The translations under genes were made by a program, and so were the position numbers. A stretch of 64,000 nucleotides of DNA. It comes from Mucilaginibacter dorajii. Its GTDB lineage: Bacteria > Bacteroidota > Bacteroidia > Sphingobacteriales > Sphingobacteriaceae. The first letter of the stretch is position 1; the number at the start of each line of letters is the position of its first letter. The DNA lies in NCBI RefSeq assembly GCF_024808255.1, contig NZ_JANTYS010000004.1, positions 124,001-188,000 of the forward strand, in the 5' to 3' direction. This document shows, one piece after another, positions 25,564 through 35,320 of the stretch. The notes beneath the pieces are model-generated. The model did not search any database, had not been told where the DNA came from, and worked only from the letters and a program-made list of their open reading frames with translations.

Positions 25564-26574
25564 TCAAACAATATTCAAAATCTGCTCGTAAAGCCTCAGG
25601 TAATCTCCCATCATTTTATCGCATGAAAACTGCGAGTTTGCCCAATCGTGACAATCAGCCCTGCTAATTTGGTCTAACCATTCCACAGCATTAACCGCCT
25701 CATCAACAGTATCAACCAGGAAACCGGTTTGTCCGTCCTTAATCAGTTCAGGCATCGATCCTTTGTTGAAAGCTATTACAGGCGTACCACACAGCATAGC
25801 TTCGGCTACGCTCATGCCAAAGGGTTCGTTAAAGCTGATAGGATGTAATAAAGCATAAGCTTTACCCAAAAGCTCCCGCCGTTTATCTGGTCCAGCATGG
25901 CCAATGTATTGGATTTGGTCGGATAAAAATGGTTCAACCTTTTCGCGATAATAGTTTTTATCCTGTATAATGCCGGCTATCAATAACCTGCGTTTACTTT
26001 TTTTAGCTATCTCAATAGCTTCTGCTGTGCCTTTATCCGGGTGGATGCGGCCAAAGTATACCAGGTAATCGTCAGGCTCTTCATAAAACTGAAAATCGCG
26101 TGTGTCTAATCCATTGTAAACCGTAGCCAGGTAATTCAGATCGGGGCTACGATCCGAATTACTGATAGATACATAATGACCGATATCATTATATTTTTTA
26201 TAAACAGGGATGATCCTGGGCGATGAAAACCCATGTATCGTAGTAATCATCGGCGTTTTGATCAACGCGGAATACGTAAGAGGCAAAAAATCGAAGTTAT
26301 TATGGATAATATCAAACTCGGCTGCCTTTTCCATCAGGTTGCTAATATGCAGGCACTCTAATACTTTGGCGTCCTGGCTTCGGTCTTCCTCATAGCCGGT
26401 TTCGCAAACGGCATCCAGCTTACCACCGGTGATCGAATCGCCGGTCGCAAAAAGAGTTACTTCGATGCCGAGTTTTACCAGGCCTTCGGCAATATTTGAG
26501 GCAATTTGCTCCCAGGGGCCGTAATGCCTGGGCGGCGTGCGCCAGGCTACGGGGGCTAATACAGCTACCTTCAT
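25564..26574 (-). CDS. Glycosyltransferase family 4
   Basis: A 336-residue GT-B fold enzyme. The N-terminal domain (KVAVLAPVAWRTPPRHYGPWE) and the second domain share the E-x7-E retaining motif as EPFGMSVAEAMLCGTPVIAF, where the first Glu binds the donor sugar phosphate. The segment VYFGRIHPDKGTAEAI is the typical start of the C-terminal domain. No membrane helix. It directly abuts the upstream 758-residue glycosyltransferase, whose stop codon touches this ATG. The two probably build the same saccharide, with GH130 divergent-convergent nearby. Confidence 0.9.
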   Translation of the reverse strand: MKVAVLAPVAWRTPPRHYGPWEQIASNIAEGLVKLGIEVTLFATGDSITGGKLDAVCETGYEEDRSQDAKVLECLHISNLMEKAAEFDIIHNNFDFLPLTYSALIKTPMITTIHGFSSPRIIPVYKKYNDIGHYVSISNSDRSPDLNYLATVYNGLDTRDFQFYEEPDDYLVYFGRIHPDKGTAEAIEIAKKSKRRLLIAGIIQDKNYYREKVEPFLSDQIQYIGHAGPDKRRELLGKAYALLHPISFNEPFGMSVAEAMLCGTPVIAFNKGSMPELIKDGQTGFLVDTVDEAVNAVEWLDQISRADCHDWANSQFSCDKMMGDYLRLYEQILNIV

Positions 26575-28851
26575 TTAGCAGATCTCCAGTTTCTGCCCGT
26601 ATTTATTGTACTCATATTCCAATTCAAAGGCTTTCAATACCGTAAGATGCGATATCAGGTAAGCCAGCGTGCTTTCGGCACCCTGGTTACGGTTAATACC
26701 GGTTGGCAGCAGGCCATCGCAGCAACCCTTGGTTTCATGGTCATAAAGTGGTGCCCGGAGTGTGTTTTCGCCAAGGAACCACTTGTAGCTTAAAAACATT
26801 TTCTCCACGTATTGCGGTATCCTAAAAATCTGGTAAGCCTGGAAATGCATCAGCACCATGGCCATAGTTTCAATAGCCTGCTGATCAAAGGTAGGGAACG
26901 TGCCGCCACGATAATACCAGCCATCATTACCAACAGGACTTAAATAGCCATTTGATAGCGTAAGCTTATCTAAAAACGCCATGGTAGCCATAGCTACTTC
27001 CTTAGCTCGTTCGTTACCGGTAATCTCGCAAGAGTGTAGCAGAGCCAAAGGAAGGATAGCATTATCGTAAGTCATTTTCTCTTCAAACCACTGCCAGTCT
27101 TCAGCCTGGTTATTATCATAAGCATCGATGAGCGGTTGGGTAAGGTCTTTCAGTATTTGAACCATGCCCTCATCGGTAGGTACTGCCTGCAGATACAAAC
27201 TAATGCCGATAATGGTATTGGCCATCCCGCGCAAATGCGTTAATGCCCTAAAATGTGGTACCGATTTATGGAAAATTTCCAATGCAAATTCGCGATAGGA
27301 GTTACTTGCAGCGCAATCTATCAAATACCCTAAAGCCCATATGGTACGCCCAAAGGAATCTTCGGAACCAACTTCATCCAGGTACCGTCTGTCAAAACTC
27401 AGGAAGTTGCGGAAATTGCCATCGTCCGTTTGCATGTAGTGGATATAGCTTAAGTAGATGGGCAATAGTTCGAATGCTTCGTTGCTTTTGCTGCGCTGAT
27501 AGGCCATTAAGGCCATAATAAGGGCGCGGGCGTTGTCATCTAAACAATAGCCTTCTTTTAAGTTAGGGATACCGTATTTGGCATGTTGCACTATACCGGT
27601 ATCATCGGTTAAGCGTAATACGTGGGTAAGGCTGAACTTGGGAAGTATCTCGGGATCTACAATGCTGTTTTTTAAGATCTTATCACTAAAATCAAATCGT
27701 ACAATGGCTTCCTGGGCAACCTTAATAAATTCGGCACCCACAACAGGCCAGCGCAGGTGCAGGCCGTATTGGTAAGCGTTTTCTTTTAGTTCGTTTAAAA
27801 CACGATCCTGGTCTAAAAGCTCAATAGCGATGTCTGCAAGCGCATCTGAATTTTTAAAATCAAACAGCCTGCCACGTTTATCGGCCAATAATTCGGTGGC
27901 ATGCCAGTAGGGGGTAGATACCACTGCCGCGCCCGAACCAACAGCATAGGATAAAGTACCGCTGGTGATTTGCGCCTCGTTTAAGTAAGGGGTTACATAG
28001 ATTTCGCAAGCGGTTAAATAATTAACCAGCTCTTCTTCCGGAACAAATTTGTTAATGAATACCAGGTTTTTAGATACACCCAACTGTACCGCCAGGCTTT
28101 TCAAATGATCGCGGTATTCCTCGCCCGAGTTTTTGATAACGCCGGGGTGGGTATTGCCCAATATTACATAGGTTACATCGGGGTGTTTTTCTACAATTTT
28201 TGGTAAGGCCCTTACTACGGTTTCCAGACCTTTGTTGCGGCTGATTAATCCGAAGGTCAACAATACGCGGCGATTTTTAAAGGCCGATAGGTTTTTAACC
28301 GGATTTTCCTCTGGTGCTTCCACATCCGGTACGCCGTGCTCAATGATCTGGATCTTTTCTGCTGGGATCTCATAAATAGTGGTCAGGAACTCTACGGCTC
28401 GTTGGCTCATCACAATGATCTTTGACGATTGCTCGGCAATTTCGCGGATGATGATGCGCTGCACATAGCTGGGGTCCTTGAGAATAGTATGCAATATCGA
28501 GATCAAAGGTTTCTCTAACCGGTTGATTAACGGCAGAATGTAAATGCCGCTTTCGCCCCCATAAATGCCAAACTCATGTTCCATAATACAAACATCGGCG
28601 CTGCTGGTATTGATATAATTTGCCGCGCGGATGTAATCTTTTTGATGATTTTGACGGATAACATATTTTACCTCCTCGGGATACTCATACTCATGCGGGT
28701 TTTCAGAATCATTAAGCGCTACTACAAAGCCACCCTGGGCAAGTGAATGCCTATCTGGGAAGTTGGCACTGATGGCACGCATTAAATTATTATTAAATGT
28801 GGCTAAGCCGCACTCGCGTGGAGGATAAGTTGATATATATGCTATTTTCAT
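26575..28851 (-). CDS. Large GT4 glycosyltransferase with C-terminal helical-barrel domain
   Basis: A 758-residue two-part protein. Residues 1-375 are a GT4 glycosyltransferase (opening MKIAYISTYPPRECGLATF; later GLISRNKGLETVV and YLNEAQITSGTLSYAVGSGAAVVST). Residues about 390-750 form an alpha/alpha-barrel-like domain (KYGIPNLKEGYCLDDNARALI, FGRTIWALGYLID, WFEEKMTYDNAILPLALLHS), with acidic residues placed as in six-hairpin glycosidases. Such GT plus barrel fusions are widespread beside GH130 in Bacteroidota. It is first in a two-gene operon. Acceptor and product are unknown. Confidence 0.85.
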   Translation of the reverse strand: MKIAYISTYPPRECGLATFNNNLMRAISANFPDRHSLAQGGFVVALNDSENPHEYEYPEEVKYVIRQNHQKDYIRAANYINTSSADVCIMEHEFGIYGGESGIYILPLINRLEKPLISILHTILKDPSYVQRIIIREIAEQSSKIIVMSQRAVEFLTTIYEIPAEKIQIIEHGVPDVEAPEENPVKNLSAFKNRRVLLTFGLISRNKGLETVVRALPKIVEKHPDVTYVILGNTHPGVIKNSGEEYRDHLKSLAVQLGVSKNLVFINKFVPEEELVNYLTACEIYVTPYLNEAQITSGTLSYAVGSGAAVVSTPYWHATELLADKRGRLFDFKNSDALADIAIELLDQDRVLNELKENAYQYGLHLRWPVVGAEFIKVAQEAIVRFDFSDKILKNSIVDPEILPKFSLTHVLRLTDDTGIVQHAKYGIPNLKEGYCLDDNARALIMALMAYQRSKSNEAFELLPIYLSYIHYMQTDDGNFRNFLSFDRRYLDEVGSEDSFGRTIWALGYLIDCAASNSYREFALEIFHKSVPHFRALTHLRGMANTIIGISLYLQAVPTDEGMVQILKDLTQPLIDAYDNNQAEDWQWFEEKMTYDNAILPLALLHSCEITGNERAKEVAMATMAFLDKLTLSNGYLSPVGNDGWYYRGGTFPTFDQQAIETMAMVLMHFQAYQIFRIPQYVEKMFLSYKWFLGENTLRAPLYDHETKGCCDGLLPTGINRNQGAESTLAYLISHLTVLKAFELEYEYNKYGQKLEIC

Positions 28852-29103
28852 GTTCAGATAGAAAGTATTTAAAACTATGGGTTGTATGACTAAACAGCAG
28901 GATAAATCCGTTTGTTTAATTAGTGACTATAAAAAAGTGCATTTGTATGCTGTTTTGGCAAGGAAATCGTCTTTTGGCCGCCTATTTCATAGTTATTACT
29001 CATAAGGCATAAACCATACCAGTTTAACTTAAAATAAAATATTTAAGATATTATTTAAAATGGTAACTGAAAAGTTACCGCAAGGCATGCTAAGCTCTTG
29101 AGT
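28852..29103. other. Intergenic region, no clear feature
   Basis: An AT-rich stretch between the divergent GT4 operon and arfB. It holds the arfB promoter at its right end (29104) and presumably the GT4 promoter; I find no repeat or gene. Confidence 0.4.
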
Positions 29104-29136
29104 TTTGTCAACCATCATCCAAAATAATTACCTTTG
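29104..29136 (+). promoter_or_regulatory. arfB promoter (TTTG-N21-TACCTTTG), near-leaderless
   Basis: TTTG at 29104-29107 and TACCTTTG at 29129-29136, 21 bases apart, match both consensus boxes. The ATG at 29141 is only 4 bases after the -7 box, so transcription probably starts at or beside the start codon. Confidence 0.65.
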
Positions 29137-29140
29137 AAAA

Positions 29141-29551
29141 ATGAACCTGAATAAAGCCGACCTACAAAAAGAGGTTACTTATAAAACATCGCGCAGCGGG
29201 GGCAAGGGAGGCCAAAACGTAAACAAAGTATCGAGCAAGGTTGAACTATTGTTTGATGTTGCCGCGTCATTGCTATTTACCGATGATGAGAAGCTGTTGC
29301 TTGCCGATAAACTGCAAACCCGCCTCAATAAAGACGGCCTGGTACAGGTTATTTGTGACGAAGAACGCAGCCAATATCTAAATAAAGAAAAAGCGATAGA
29401 ACGCCTTATGGGGCTTTTAAGCCGGGCCTTACACGTACAAAAGGTACGTAAGCCTACCAAAGTAAGCAAAGCCGCAAAAGCTGCCCGCCTGGATAATAAA
29501 AAGAAGCTATCTGCCAAAAAAAAAGGACGCAGGAACTTGCAGGATGAGTAG
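29141..29551 (+). CDS. arfB: Alternative ribosome-rescue factor, peptidyl-tRNA hydrolase ArfB
   Basis: A 136-residue release-factor-like protein. The catalytic GGQ motif is at residues 23-25 in SRSGGKGGQNVNKV, and the C-terminal tail is basic (KAAKAARLDNKKKLSAKKKGRR). ArfB (YaeJ) enters stalled non-stop ribosomes, threads its basic tail into the empty mRNA channel and hydrolyses peptidyl-tRNA. The protein lacks the codon-recognition domains of RF1/RF2, as expected. The tail is long and Lys/Arg/Ala-rich, matching the family. Short monocistronic unit with a near-leaderless start. Confidence 0.93.
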   Translation: MNLNKADLQKEVTYKTSRSGGKGGQNVNKVSSKVELLFDVAASLLFTDDEKLLLADKLQTRLNKDGLVQVICDEERSQYLNKEKAIERLMGLLSRALHVQKVRKPTKVSKAAKAARLDNKKKLSAKKKGRRNLQDE

Positions 29552-29555
29552 TTTT

Positions 29556-29800
29556 TAGATGTGCAAATGAAAAAGAAGATATGCAAATGTGTAGATTTCA
29601 GATGTGCATATGAAAAAGAGGATTTACAGATGTGCAGATTTTTTGTCTGAACCTTGATTTATAGGATTAAGGGATTAGCTTGATTTTTTTAGAAATCCTG
29701 TTAATCTGAAAAATCTGTTTAATCCCGGTTCAGAACAATGACATTTTCAAATCCTCAAATAATTCCCCCATCTGCATATCTGAAATCCGCACATCTATTT
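29556..29800. repeat. Word hairpin of AGATGTGCAAAT words, with nested element
   Basis: The left arm (29556-29640) holds words such as GATGTGCAAATG and CAGATGTGCAGATT; the right arm (about 29768-29800) holds complements (ATCTGCATATCTGAAAT, CCGCACATCT). The loop contains a separate element ending in TTGTCTGAACC (29642-29738). The same words are at 38419-38797 and 56750-56789. Confidence 0.75.
29642..29738. mobile_element. MITE-like element with TTTGTCTGAACC/GGTTCAGAACAA ends
   Basis: About 97 bases with terminal inverted repeats TTTGTCTGAACC and GGTTCAGAACAA and inner pairs such as GGATTAAGGGATTA. It has no coding capacity. Right-end material (AAATCTGTTTAATCCCGGTTCAGA) recurs at 57713-57736. 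It sits in the loop of a word hairpin. Confidence 0.55.
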
Positions 29801-30748
29801 AAATCTATACACCCCCGTTATGGCCGCCCATTGGTGTTTGTGTGCCATGGTTTCTACCTCTCGGGTGTGGAAAATTGCTGCTACATCAAATGTGAACCTA
29901 CTTGTGCTAAAGGCTACGCCAAATTGTTGGCTAAATACAAATGGTTTCCTGGTGCCTAAAACTTCCAGGCTGTTAGGGTCGTGGGTGTGGAAAAGGCCGC
30001 CTTGTATGGTGGCATCATATAGCACGCCGTTTGCCTGTGGTTTATAGTAAAAGAAAATTTCGTGTTTGTGCAGCAATCCGGTTTGCTCGGCTACCGAAGC
30101 TGTACTTTGCGTACTTACCGAATTAAATAACTGGTTGAAGTTTCCTAAACGGATAAGCGGGCCTAAGCCAGCGCCGGTAAAACCGGTGCCCAGGTTGGCA
30201 TAACTGGCCAAACTCAAATCTATCCATGATGCGCGGGCCAATAGTTTGTTGTATTCACCGGTTAAGTTAAGCTCAACATCGTTTTGTACCTGGTATTGCC
30301 AGCCGTTTAGCGTATAAAAGCCAAAAGTGTTGTGGATAAGCTTTTGCACGGGCTCGCCACCGGCAGCAGGACCTACAATGCCTATTTGCGCGCCTAATTT
30401 TAAGTTGCTTTCGTTTTTATATAACAGGTTAATGGTTGAGCCTATGTAAGTATATGCTGCAAAAGGCCTGTCAATATATGTCTGATCGGGTACATAGCCA
30501 GAGCGCGCGTTGAACATTTTTTGACCCAGCTCAAAGCCCAATACTTTATTTTGAAGGCTGCTATTGCCATCTGTTTTTAAAGCTTTGCGATAGTAAAAGA
30601 AAATGCCATTGGTATAATACCTGTCAGATCCCTGGCCAAGGTAGGAGTCGTTATCTGTTTGGATGCCAAATTCGTGGCCGCGGGTCTGGGCAAATAAACC
30701 AATGCTGCCCAACAGGCATGCCAGTGTAAAGAATAGCTTTTTTAACAT
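29795..30748 (-). CDS. LpxR-family lipid A deacylase-like outer membrane protein
   Basis: A 317-residue protein with a signal peptide (about 1-20, ending GLFAQ) and a beta-barrel body. Motifs typical of LpxR/DUF2219 barrels: HEFGIQTDNDSYLG (the Asn-Asp pair of the catalytic site), SDRYYTNGIFFYY and, near the C-terminus, alternating aromatic strands. LpxR removes the 3'-acyloxyacyl group from lipid A at the outer leaflet. Homologues in Bacteroidota have not generally been tested, so enzymatic activity is inferred. It stands alone, with word-hairpin DNA after it. Confidence 0.82.
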   Translation of the reverse strand: MLKKLFFTLACLLGSIGLFAQTRGHEFGIQTDNDSYLGQGSDRYYTNGIFFYYRKALKTDGNSSLQNKVLGFELGQKMFNARSGYVPDQTYIDRPFAAYTYIGSTINLLYKNESNLKLGAQIGIVGPAAGGEPVQKLIHNTFGFYTLNGWQYQVQNDVELNLTGEYNKLLARASWIDLSLASYANLGTGFTGAGLGPLIRLGNFNQLFNSVSTQSTASVAEQTGLLHKHEIFFYYKPQANGVLYDATIQGGLFHTHDPNSLEVLGTRKPFVFSQQFGVAFSTSRFTFDVAAIFHTREVETMAHKHQWAAITGVYRFK

Positions 30749-30820
30749 TTAGGGTATCAATATATTGGCGACTAATATAAAAATTTGAGTTGATTATACT
30801 GTGCCAAACCTGTGTATAAA

Positions 30821-30853
30821 TAAAAAGGGCTTCTGCGTTGTAAGCAGAAACCC
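30821..30853 (-). terminator. Rho-independent terminator of the 30883 gene
   Basis: On the minus strand GGGTTTCTGC-TTACAAC-GCAGAAGCCC is followed by TTTTTATTT. One mismatch in a 10-bp stem. It is 30 bases after the stop of the small outer membrane protein gene. Confidence 0.75.
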
Positions 30854-30882
30854 TGTATGCGTGATCAGTCTTTATCTAATAA

Positions 30883-31488
30883 TTATTTGAAGGTATAGCC
30901 TACGCTTATACCGCCGGCAGCAATAATACCCTCGTCGTAAAAAATGGGTACAAAGCCTATGCGTAAGTTTAGGCCTTTTTCTTCGGGCTGGTACCTGTAG
31001 CCAATAGTAGCTGTACCAATGAAACCGGTAATCCTGTCAAAAATGAATGTTTTACCATTGGGGTTACCATGCGAGTTTAGGAATGTGGTACCACCGCCAA
31101 TTTCAACCATACTACGGCCTTTGCCATACAGGTAATTGATTTGGATAGGAACCGAGAATACATTGTTACCATCAGTAGCGAAATAACCTGCACCTACCCG
31201 GTAGCCAAAACCATCGCGCCTGTGGCCAAAGCGGGCATCATAGTTAACGGTAAGCGCAAGGCCCGGACCGCCAACCTCAAAAAACGCAGTTTGTGCCCGT
31301 TCGCCACTTGGCTCTGCTTCTGTCGAATCGGTTTTTGTCGCGTCAATTACAGTTTTCTTTGTAGTATCCGGGTGTACTTTTTTAACGGTATCACTCATAT
31401 TTGGCTCAACAATTTGTGCCGATGAACTTAGATGTGTTAAAATAAAAAGGGATAGAAAAATTGCTTTAAGGGTAAAAATTTTCTTCAT
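30883..31488 (-). CDS. Secreted beta-barrel-like protein, unknown function
   Basis: A 201-residue protein with a signal peptide (MKKIFTLKAIFLSLFILTHL, cleaved near SSSAQ). A Lys/Thr/Glu-rich linker (about 30-65) precedes a glycine- and aromatic-rich domain of about 130 residues (GVGYFAT, LYGKGRSMVEIGGGTT, TIGYRYQPEEKGLNLR) ending in GGISVGYTFK, the usual C-terminal Tyr-x-Phe strand of Bacteroidota outer membrane barrels. About eight strands fit the length. No family name is recognised. It is a single gene with its own terminator. Confidence 0.75.
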   Translation of the reverse strand: MKKIFTLKAIFLSLFILTHLSSSAQIVEPNMSDTVKKVHPDTTKKTVIDATKTDSTEAEPSGERAQTAFFEVGGPGLALTVNYDARFGHRRDGFGYRVGAGYFATDGNNVFSVPIQINYLYGKGRSMVEIGGGTTFLNSHGNPNGKTFIFDRITGFIGTATIGYRYQPEEKGLNLRIGFVPIFYDEGIIAAGGISVGYTFK

Positions 31489-31617
31489 TCTTTAGGTGTA
31501 TTGAATTAATATACAATTCAGGTCGTATTACGCTAATAGGGCATAAAAGGTTTCAGCAAGTACGTGCTATGAAGTAATTGTAAAGCTATTGAGAGGTAAA
31601 TAGCCATTTATCGGAAA

Positions 31618-31648
31618 CAAAACCGGCGCCACTTGGGCGCCGGTTTTG
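31618..31648 (-). terminator. Terminator of lon
   Basis: CAAAACCGGCGCC-CAAGT-GGCGCCGGTTTTG on the minus strand: a 13-bp perfect stem with a TTTTG tail. It is 10 bases after the lon stop. Confidence 0.88.
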
Positions 31649-31657
31649 TTTAGTTTA

Positions 31658-34126
31658 TTAAGCTTTTTTTTCTTCTTCTTTAACCGTTAGGTCAAGCGGT
31701 TCGCTTACCTTTTCATCTAACAAGGCCAGCTTTATAACATCACGCATGTCGGTCACATAATGAAAACTGAGATCGGTTATGTAACTCTCTTTAATTTCCA
31801 AAATATCTTTCTGGTTTGATTTGCAAAGGATGATTTCTTTAATATTAGCACGTTTTGCAGCCAGTATTTTTTCTTTGATACCACCTACCGGCAATACGCG
31901 GCCACGCAGGGTGATCTCGCCGGTCATGGCAAGGTTAGGTTTTACTTTACGCTGGGTAAATGCCGAAACTAATGCGGTAAGCATGGTGATACCTGCCGAT
32001 GGCCCATCCTTAGGTGTAGCGCCCGCCGGTACGTGCACATGCACATCCCACAAATCAAACAGTTTAGGATTGATGTCAAAATAGCTTGCATGCGCCCTTA
32101 AATAAGCCAGCGCAATGGTAACAGACTCTTTCATTACATCACCAAGGCTTCCTGTAAGCGTTAAGCGGCCTTTACCGGGGCTTAAACTTGCTTCAATGAA
32201 CAGGATGTCGCCGCCAACAGAGGTCCAGGCCAGGCCTGTTACAACGCCTGCTACATCATTGCCCTCGTAAAGGTCTTTATCAAAAATAGGAGCCCCTAAT
32301 ATTTTCTCTACGTCTTTTTTATTAACGGCGGGATTATACGGTTCCTCCATCGCGATGTTTTTTGCCACACCACGAACAACCGAACCGATTTTTTTCTCTA
32401 AGGCTCTTACACCACTTTCGCGGGTATAATCAACAATGATCTTTTCTAAAATATCGTTTTTAAGGCTTACATCTTTCAGCTTTAAGCCATGGGCTTCACG
32501 CTGTTTTGGTACCAGGTGCTGTTTGGCAATTTCTACTTTCTCTTCAATAGTATAGCCATTAACCTCAATGATTTCCATCCTATCCAGCAACGCAGGCTGA
32601 ATGGTGCTTAATGAGTTTGCTGTCGCGATGAACATTACGTTCGACAGGTCGAAATCCATCTCTACATAATGGTCATAAAAAGTACCGTTCTGTTCAGGGT
32701 CAAGTACTTCTAATAAAGCCGATGATGGATCGCCGCGGAAATCGTTACCAACCTTATCTATCTCATCCAATATAAATACCGGGTTAGCAGCACCGGCTTT
32801 TTTTATCGATTGGATAATGCGGCCCGGCATTGCGCCGATGTAAGTTTTACGGTGGCCACGAATTTCGGCCTCGTCGCGGATACCGCCTAAAGCCATCCGC
32901 ACGTATTTACGACCTAAAGCTTTGGCAATTGATTTACCCAACGATGTTTTACCAACTCCCGGAGGGCCAACCAAGCAAAGGATAGGGGCTTTCATATCGT
33001 GCTTTAATTTAAGCACGGCCAGATATTCAATAATGCGTTGTTTAACTTTATCTAAACCAAAGTGGTCTTTATCCAAAACCTTTTGGGCGCGTTTAAGGTC
33101 AAAGTTATCTTTGGTGAACTCATTCCATGGCAAATCAAGCAACAGTTCAAGGTAGTTGATCTGCACCGAGTAGTCTGCCGCGGCAGGGTTGGTACGTGCT
33201 AATTTTTCCAATTCTTTGGCAAAATGATCTTTGACCTCTTTTGCCCATTTCTTTTTAACCGCTCGTTGGCGCAGGCTGTCAATTTCCAGGTCGGGCGAGT
33301 TACCGCCAAGTTCTTCCTGTATGGTTTTTAGCTGCTGATTTAAAAAGTAATCCCTTTGCTGTTTATCCAGGTCTACCCGCACTTTGCTCTGGATCTGGTT
33401 TTTAAGCTCCAGCATTTGCAGGTCGAGCGTTAAATGCTCCAATACCAGGTTAGCCCGCTCGCGCAGGTTGGTAATTTCCAACAGGCGTTGCTTGGCAGCC
33501 ATGTCGGCATTCATATTTGATGATATAAAATTGATCAAAAATGAAATGCTTTCAATATTGCGGATGGCTATACCTGCTTCGCTGGGGATATTAGGCGATA
33601 ACTGAATAATGCTCATGGCCATATCCTTTATGGATGATACCATGGCTTTAAACTCTTTATCCTCTTTGGTTTTAGTTTCCTTAAAAGGTTCAACAGTGGC
33701 TTTGATGTATGGCTCGGTTTGTACTTCATCTTTCAATACAAAACGCTTTTTGCCTTGTAAAATAACGGTGGTGTTACCGTCGGGCATTTGCAGCATTTTG
33801 ATGATGAGGGCAATAGTACCTACGCGGTTTAGCTGCTCAAAGTTGGGGTCTTCAATATTTACGTCTTGCTGTGCAACTACACCAATCATGCGGTTGCCTT
33901 TGTTGGCGTCGCGGATAAGCTTAATTGATTTATCACGTCCTACGGTTATAGGGATAACAACTCCAGGAAACAACACGGTATTGCGCAAAGGCAATATGGC
34001 CAACACCTCGGGCAGTTGTTCGTTGTTCATTTCCTCCTCGTCTTCGGTAGACATCAAAGGGAAAAACTCCGAATCCTCGTTTATAACTGGTAAAGCGTTT
34101 TTAAAATCAAATGGATCGAAACTCAT
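31658..34126 (-). CDS. lon: ATP-dependent protease Lon
   Basis: An 822-residue Lon, full length for the family. N-terminal substrate-binding domain (about 40-240), coiled linker, AAA+ module with Walker [10 protein letters not shown] (around 386-394) and Walker B FILDEIDK, then the Ser-Lys protease domain with the catalytic Ser in [10 protein letters not shown] (around 707) and Lys in [12 protein letters not shown]. It degrades misfolded and regulatory proteins in the cytoplasm. Monocistronic, with a strong terminator. The acidic C-terminus (VKEEEKKA) is a normal variable end. Confidence 0.97.
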   Translation of the reverse strand: MSFDPFDFKNALPVINEDSEFFPLMSTEDEEEMNNEQLPEVLAILPLRNTVLFPGVVIPITVGRDKSIKLIRDANKGNRMIGVVAQQDVNIEDPNFEQLNRVGTIALIIKMLQMPDGNTTVILQGKKRFVLKDEVQTEPYIKATVEPFKETKTKEDKEFKAMVSSIKDMAMSIIQLSPNIPSEAGIAIRNIESISFLINFISSNMNADMAAKQRLLEITNLRERANLVLEHLTLDLQMLELKNQIQSKVRVDLDKQQRDYFLNQQLKTIQEELGGNSPDLEIDSLRQRAVKKKWAKEVKDHFAKELEKLARTNPAAADYSVQINYLELLLDLPWNEFTKDNFDLKRAQKVLDKDHFGLDKVKQRIIEYLAVLKLKHDMKAPILCLVGPPGVGKTSLGKSIAKALGRKYVRMALGGIRDEAEIRGHRKTYIGAMPGRIIQSIKKAGAANPVFILDEIDKVGNDFRGDPSSALLEVLDPEQNGTFYDHYVEMDFDLSNVMFIATANSLSTIQPALLDRMEIIEVNGYTIEEKVEIAKQHLVPKQREAHGLKLKDVSLKNDILEKIIVDYTRESGVRALEKKIGSVVRGVAKNIAMEEPYNPAVNKKDVEKILGAPIFDKDLYEGNDVAGVVTGLAWTSVGGDILFIEASLSPGKGRLTLTGSLGDVMKESVTIALAYLRAHASYFDINPKLFDLWDVHVHVPAGATPKDGPSAGITMLTALVSAFTQRKVKPNLAMTGEITLRGRVLPVGGIKEKILAAKRANIKEIILCKSNQKDILEIKESYITDLSFHYVTDMRDVIKLALLDEKVSEPLDLTVKEEEKKA

Positions 34127-34490
34127 TATATATTTTTTGTGTAGAAAATAACGTCATGTTGTCAGCCTGTTAAATAAAACGGACTGTAAATTACAGGGAT
34201 ATCATGGTTAAAACCTGTGCGGTACTATGTTTCAAGAGCTGTGCCAAGTTAACTTAATAATTGATAACAATCAATTTGGCTTGTTAATGATCTGTTTACG
34301 TGATGATTACAAAATATCCCGTTTTTGTTTAAATAAAACAGATTTTGTTGCTAAAGATGAAAAAAAGTCATAGTATCGCTTTCCTGATTTGTATGCCAGT
34401 TGTAATTTTGAAAATAAATTCAATTTTGGCATAATATTTTGAAGTAAAGTTAGTTAATGATATACAATTTTGTTCACCATTAATCCCTTG
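34127..34490. promoter_or_regulatory. lon/TPR divergent regulatory region
   Basis: A 364-base gap with no gene. TAATTTTG (34403-34410) is a -7 match about 80 bases before the TPR gene. It lies inside an imperfect palindrome with ATGCCA (34393-34398) and TGGCAT (34427-34432) at the ends. I did not find a convincing lon promoter or heat-shock operator. Confidence 0.4.
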
Positions 34491-35132
34491 ATGAGGCTTT
34501 CAGTCATTTTGCCCTTCCTGCTATTGTCAACCATTGAAACTACCATGGCGCAAAGCGCCTATGTAAAAATGGGGCAACAGGCTGTTATGGATGGCGATTT
34601 CCGGTCGGCAGTAGCACATCTTGAAAAAGCCTGTATTACCGATTCGACCAATGCCAACGCCTTGTGGATGCTGGGTTATTCTTATTACCACAGCGATAAC
34701 TACAAAAAATCAATTACTGCGTATACCCGTGTAATTGCCATTAAACCGGCAGATGCCACCGCTTATTATTATAGGGCAAGGGCAAAAAGCTATTTAGGGA
34801 AGGATAACCAAACTAAAGATGCCGATAAGGAGCTATACCTTTTAGGGGCGATAGTGGACCTTACAAAAGCCATATCTATCAATAACGACCCAAGCGATAG
34901 CAAATACTACCAAAACCGGGGCATAGCCTACCGCGATTATGGCTTGTTTAAGCTACAAACCAACTCCCGCTTTTTTGATAAAAGCCGTGGCATCAATTCA
35001 TTAAAAGCTTCCATTGCCGATCTGGAAAAGATCCTGAGCAGTAACCCCGGCCGTAATGATATAGCTGTGCTGATAGACCAGGCTAAAGACAAATTGGGGC
35101 AGGCTACTTCTACAGCTATGGCAAAGCACTGA
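34491..35132 (+). CDS. Secreted tetratricopeptide repeat protein
   Basis: A 213-residue protein with the ATG at 34491 (MRLSVILPFLLLSTIETTMAQ, a clear signal peptide); a TTG 21 bases upstream would spoil the signal sequence. At least three TPR helical hairpins follow: GDFRSAVAHLEKACITDSTNA, YYHSDNYKKSITAYTRVIAI, then an incomplete one around LGAIVDLTKAISINNDPSDS and YYQNRGIAYRDYG. TPR proteins of this size scaffold protein contacts in the periplasm. It is isolated; the partner is unknown. Confidence 0.8.
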   Translation: MRLSVILPFLLLSTIETTMAQSAYVKMGQQAVMDGDFRSAVAHLEKACITDSTNANALWMLGYSYYHSDNYKKSITAYTRVIAIKPADATAYYYRARAKSYLGKDNQTKDADKELYLLGAIVDLTKAISINNDPSDSKYYQNRGIAYRDYGLFKLQTNSRFFDKSRGINSLKASIADLEKILSSNPGRNDIAVLIDQAKDKLGQATSTAMAKH

Positions 35133-35151
35133 GGTTGCTTAGAGTCACGCT

Positions 35152-35183
35152 GAGTTGTAAATTTTCGCGAAATTCTGAAGGGG
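35152..35183. repeat. Partial repeat with TTTCGCGAAA palindrome
   Basis: GAGTTGTAAATTTTCGCGAA and TTCTGAAGGGG correspond inversely to the element at 25497-25541. It is truncated at the right. Confidence 0.55.
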
Positions 35184-35202
35184 AATAACAATATAAAGCT
35201 AT

Positions 35203-35283
35203 GTCATTGCGAGGAACGGAGCAATCGCGAACTATGCAGATCCGCCCTGTTGAGCATGAGATTGCTTCGTTCCTACGCATGAC
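35203..35283. repeat. REP-like hairpin, GTCATTGCGAGG family
   Basis: GTCATTGCGAGGAACGGAGC on the left pairs with GCTTCGTTCCTACGCATGAC-like sequence on the right. It is the third copy of this family in the window. Confidence 0.75.
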
Positions 35284-35320
35284 GTTTTGTACTTTACACA
35301 AACATTAGCTTTGAACGCGG

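Noticed and set aside
25124..25591. Plus-strand short open frames in the GH130/GT4 gap
   Set aside because: They lie inside REP-like repeats and change with each element; no start signal or coding character.
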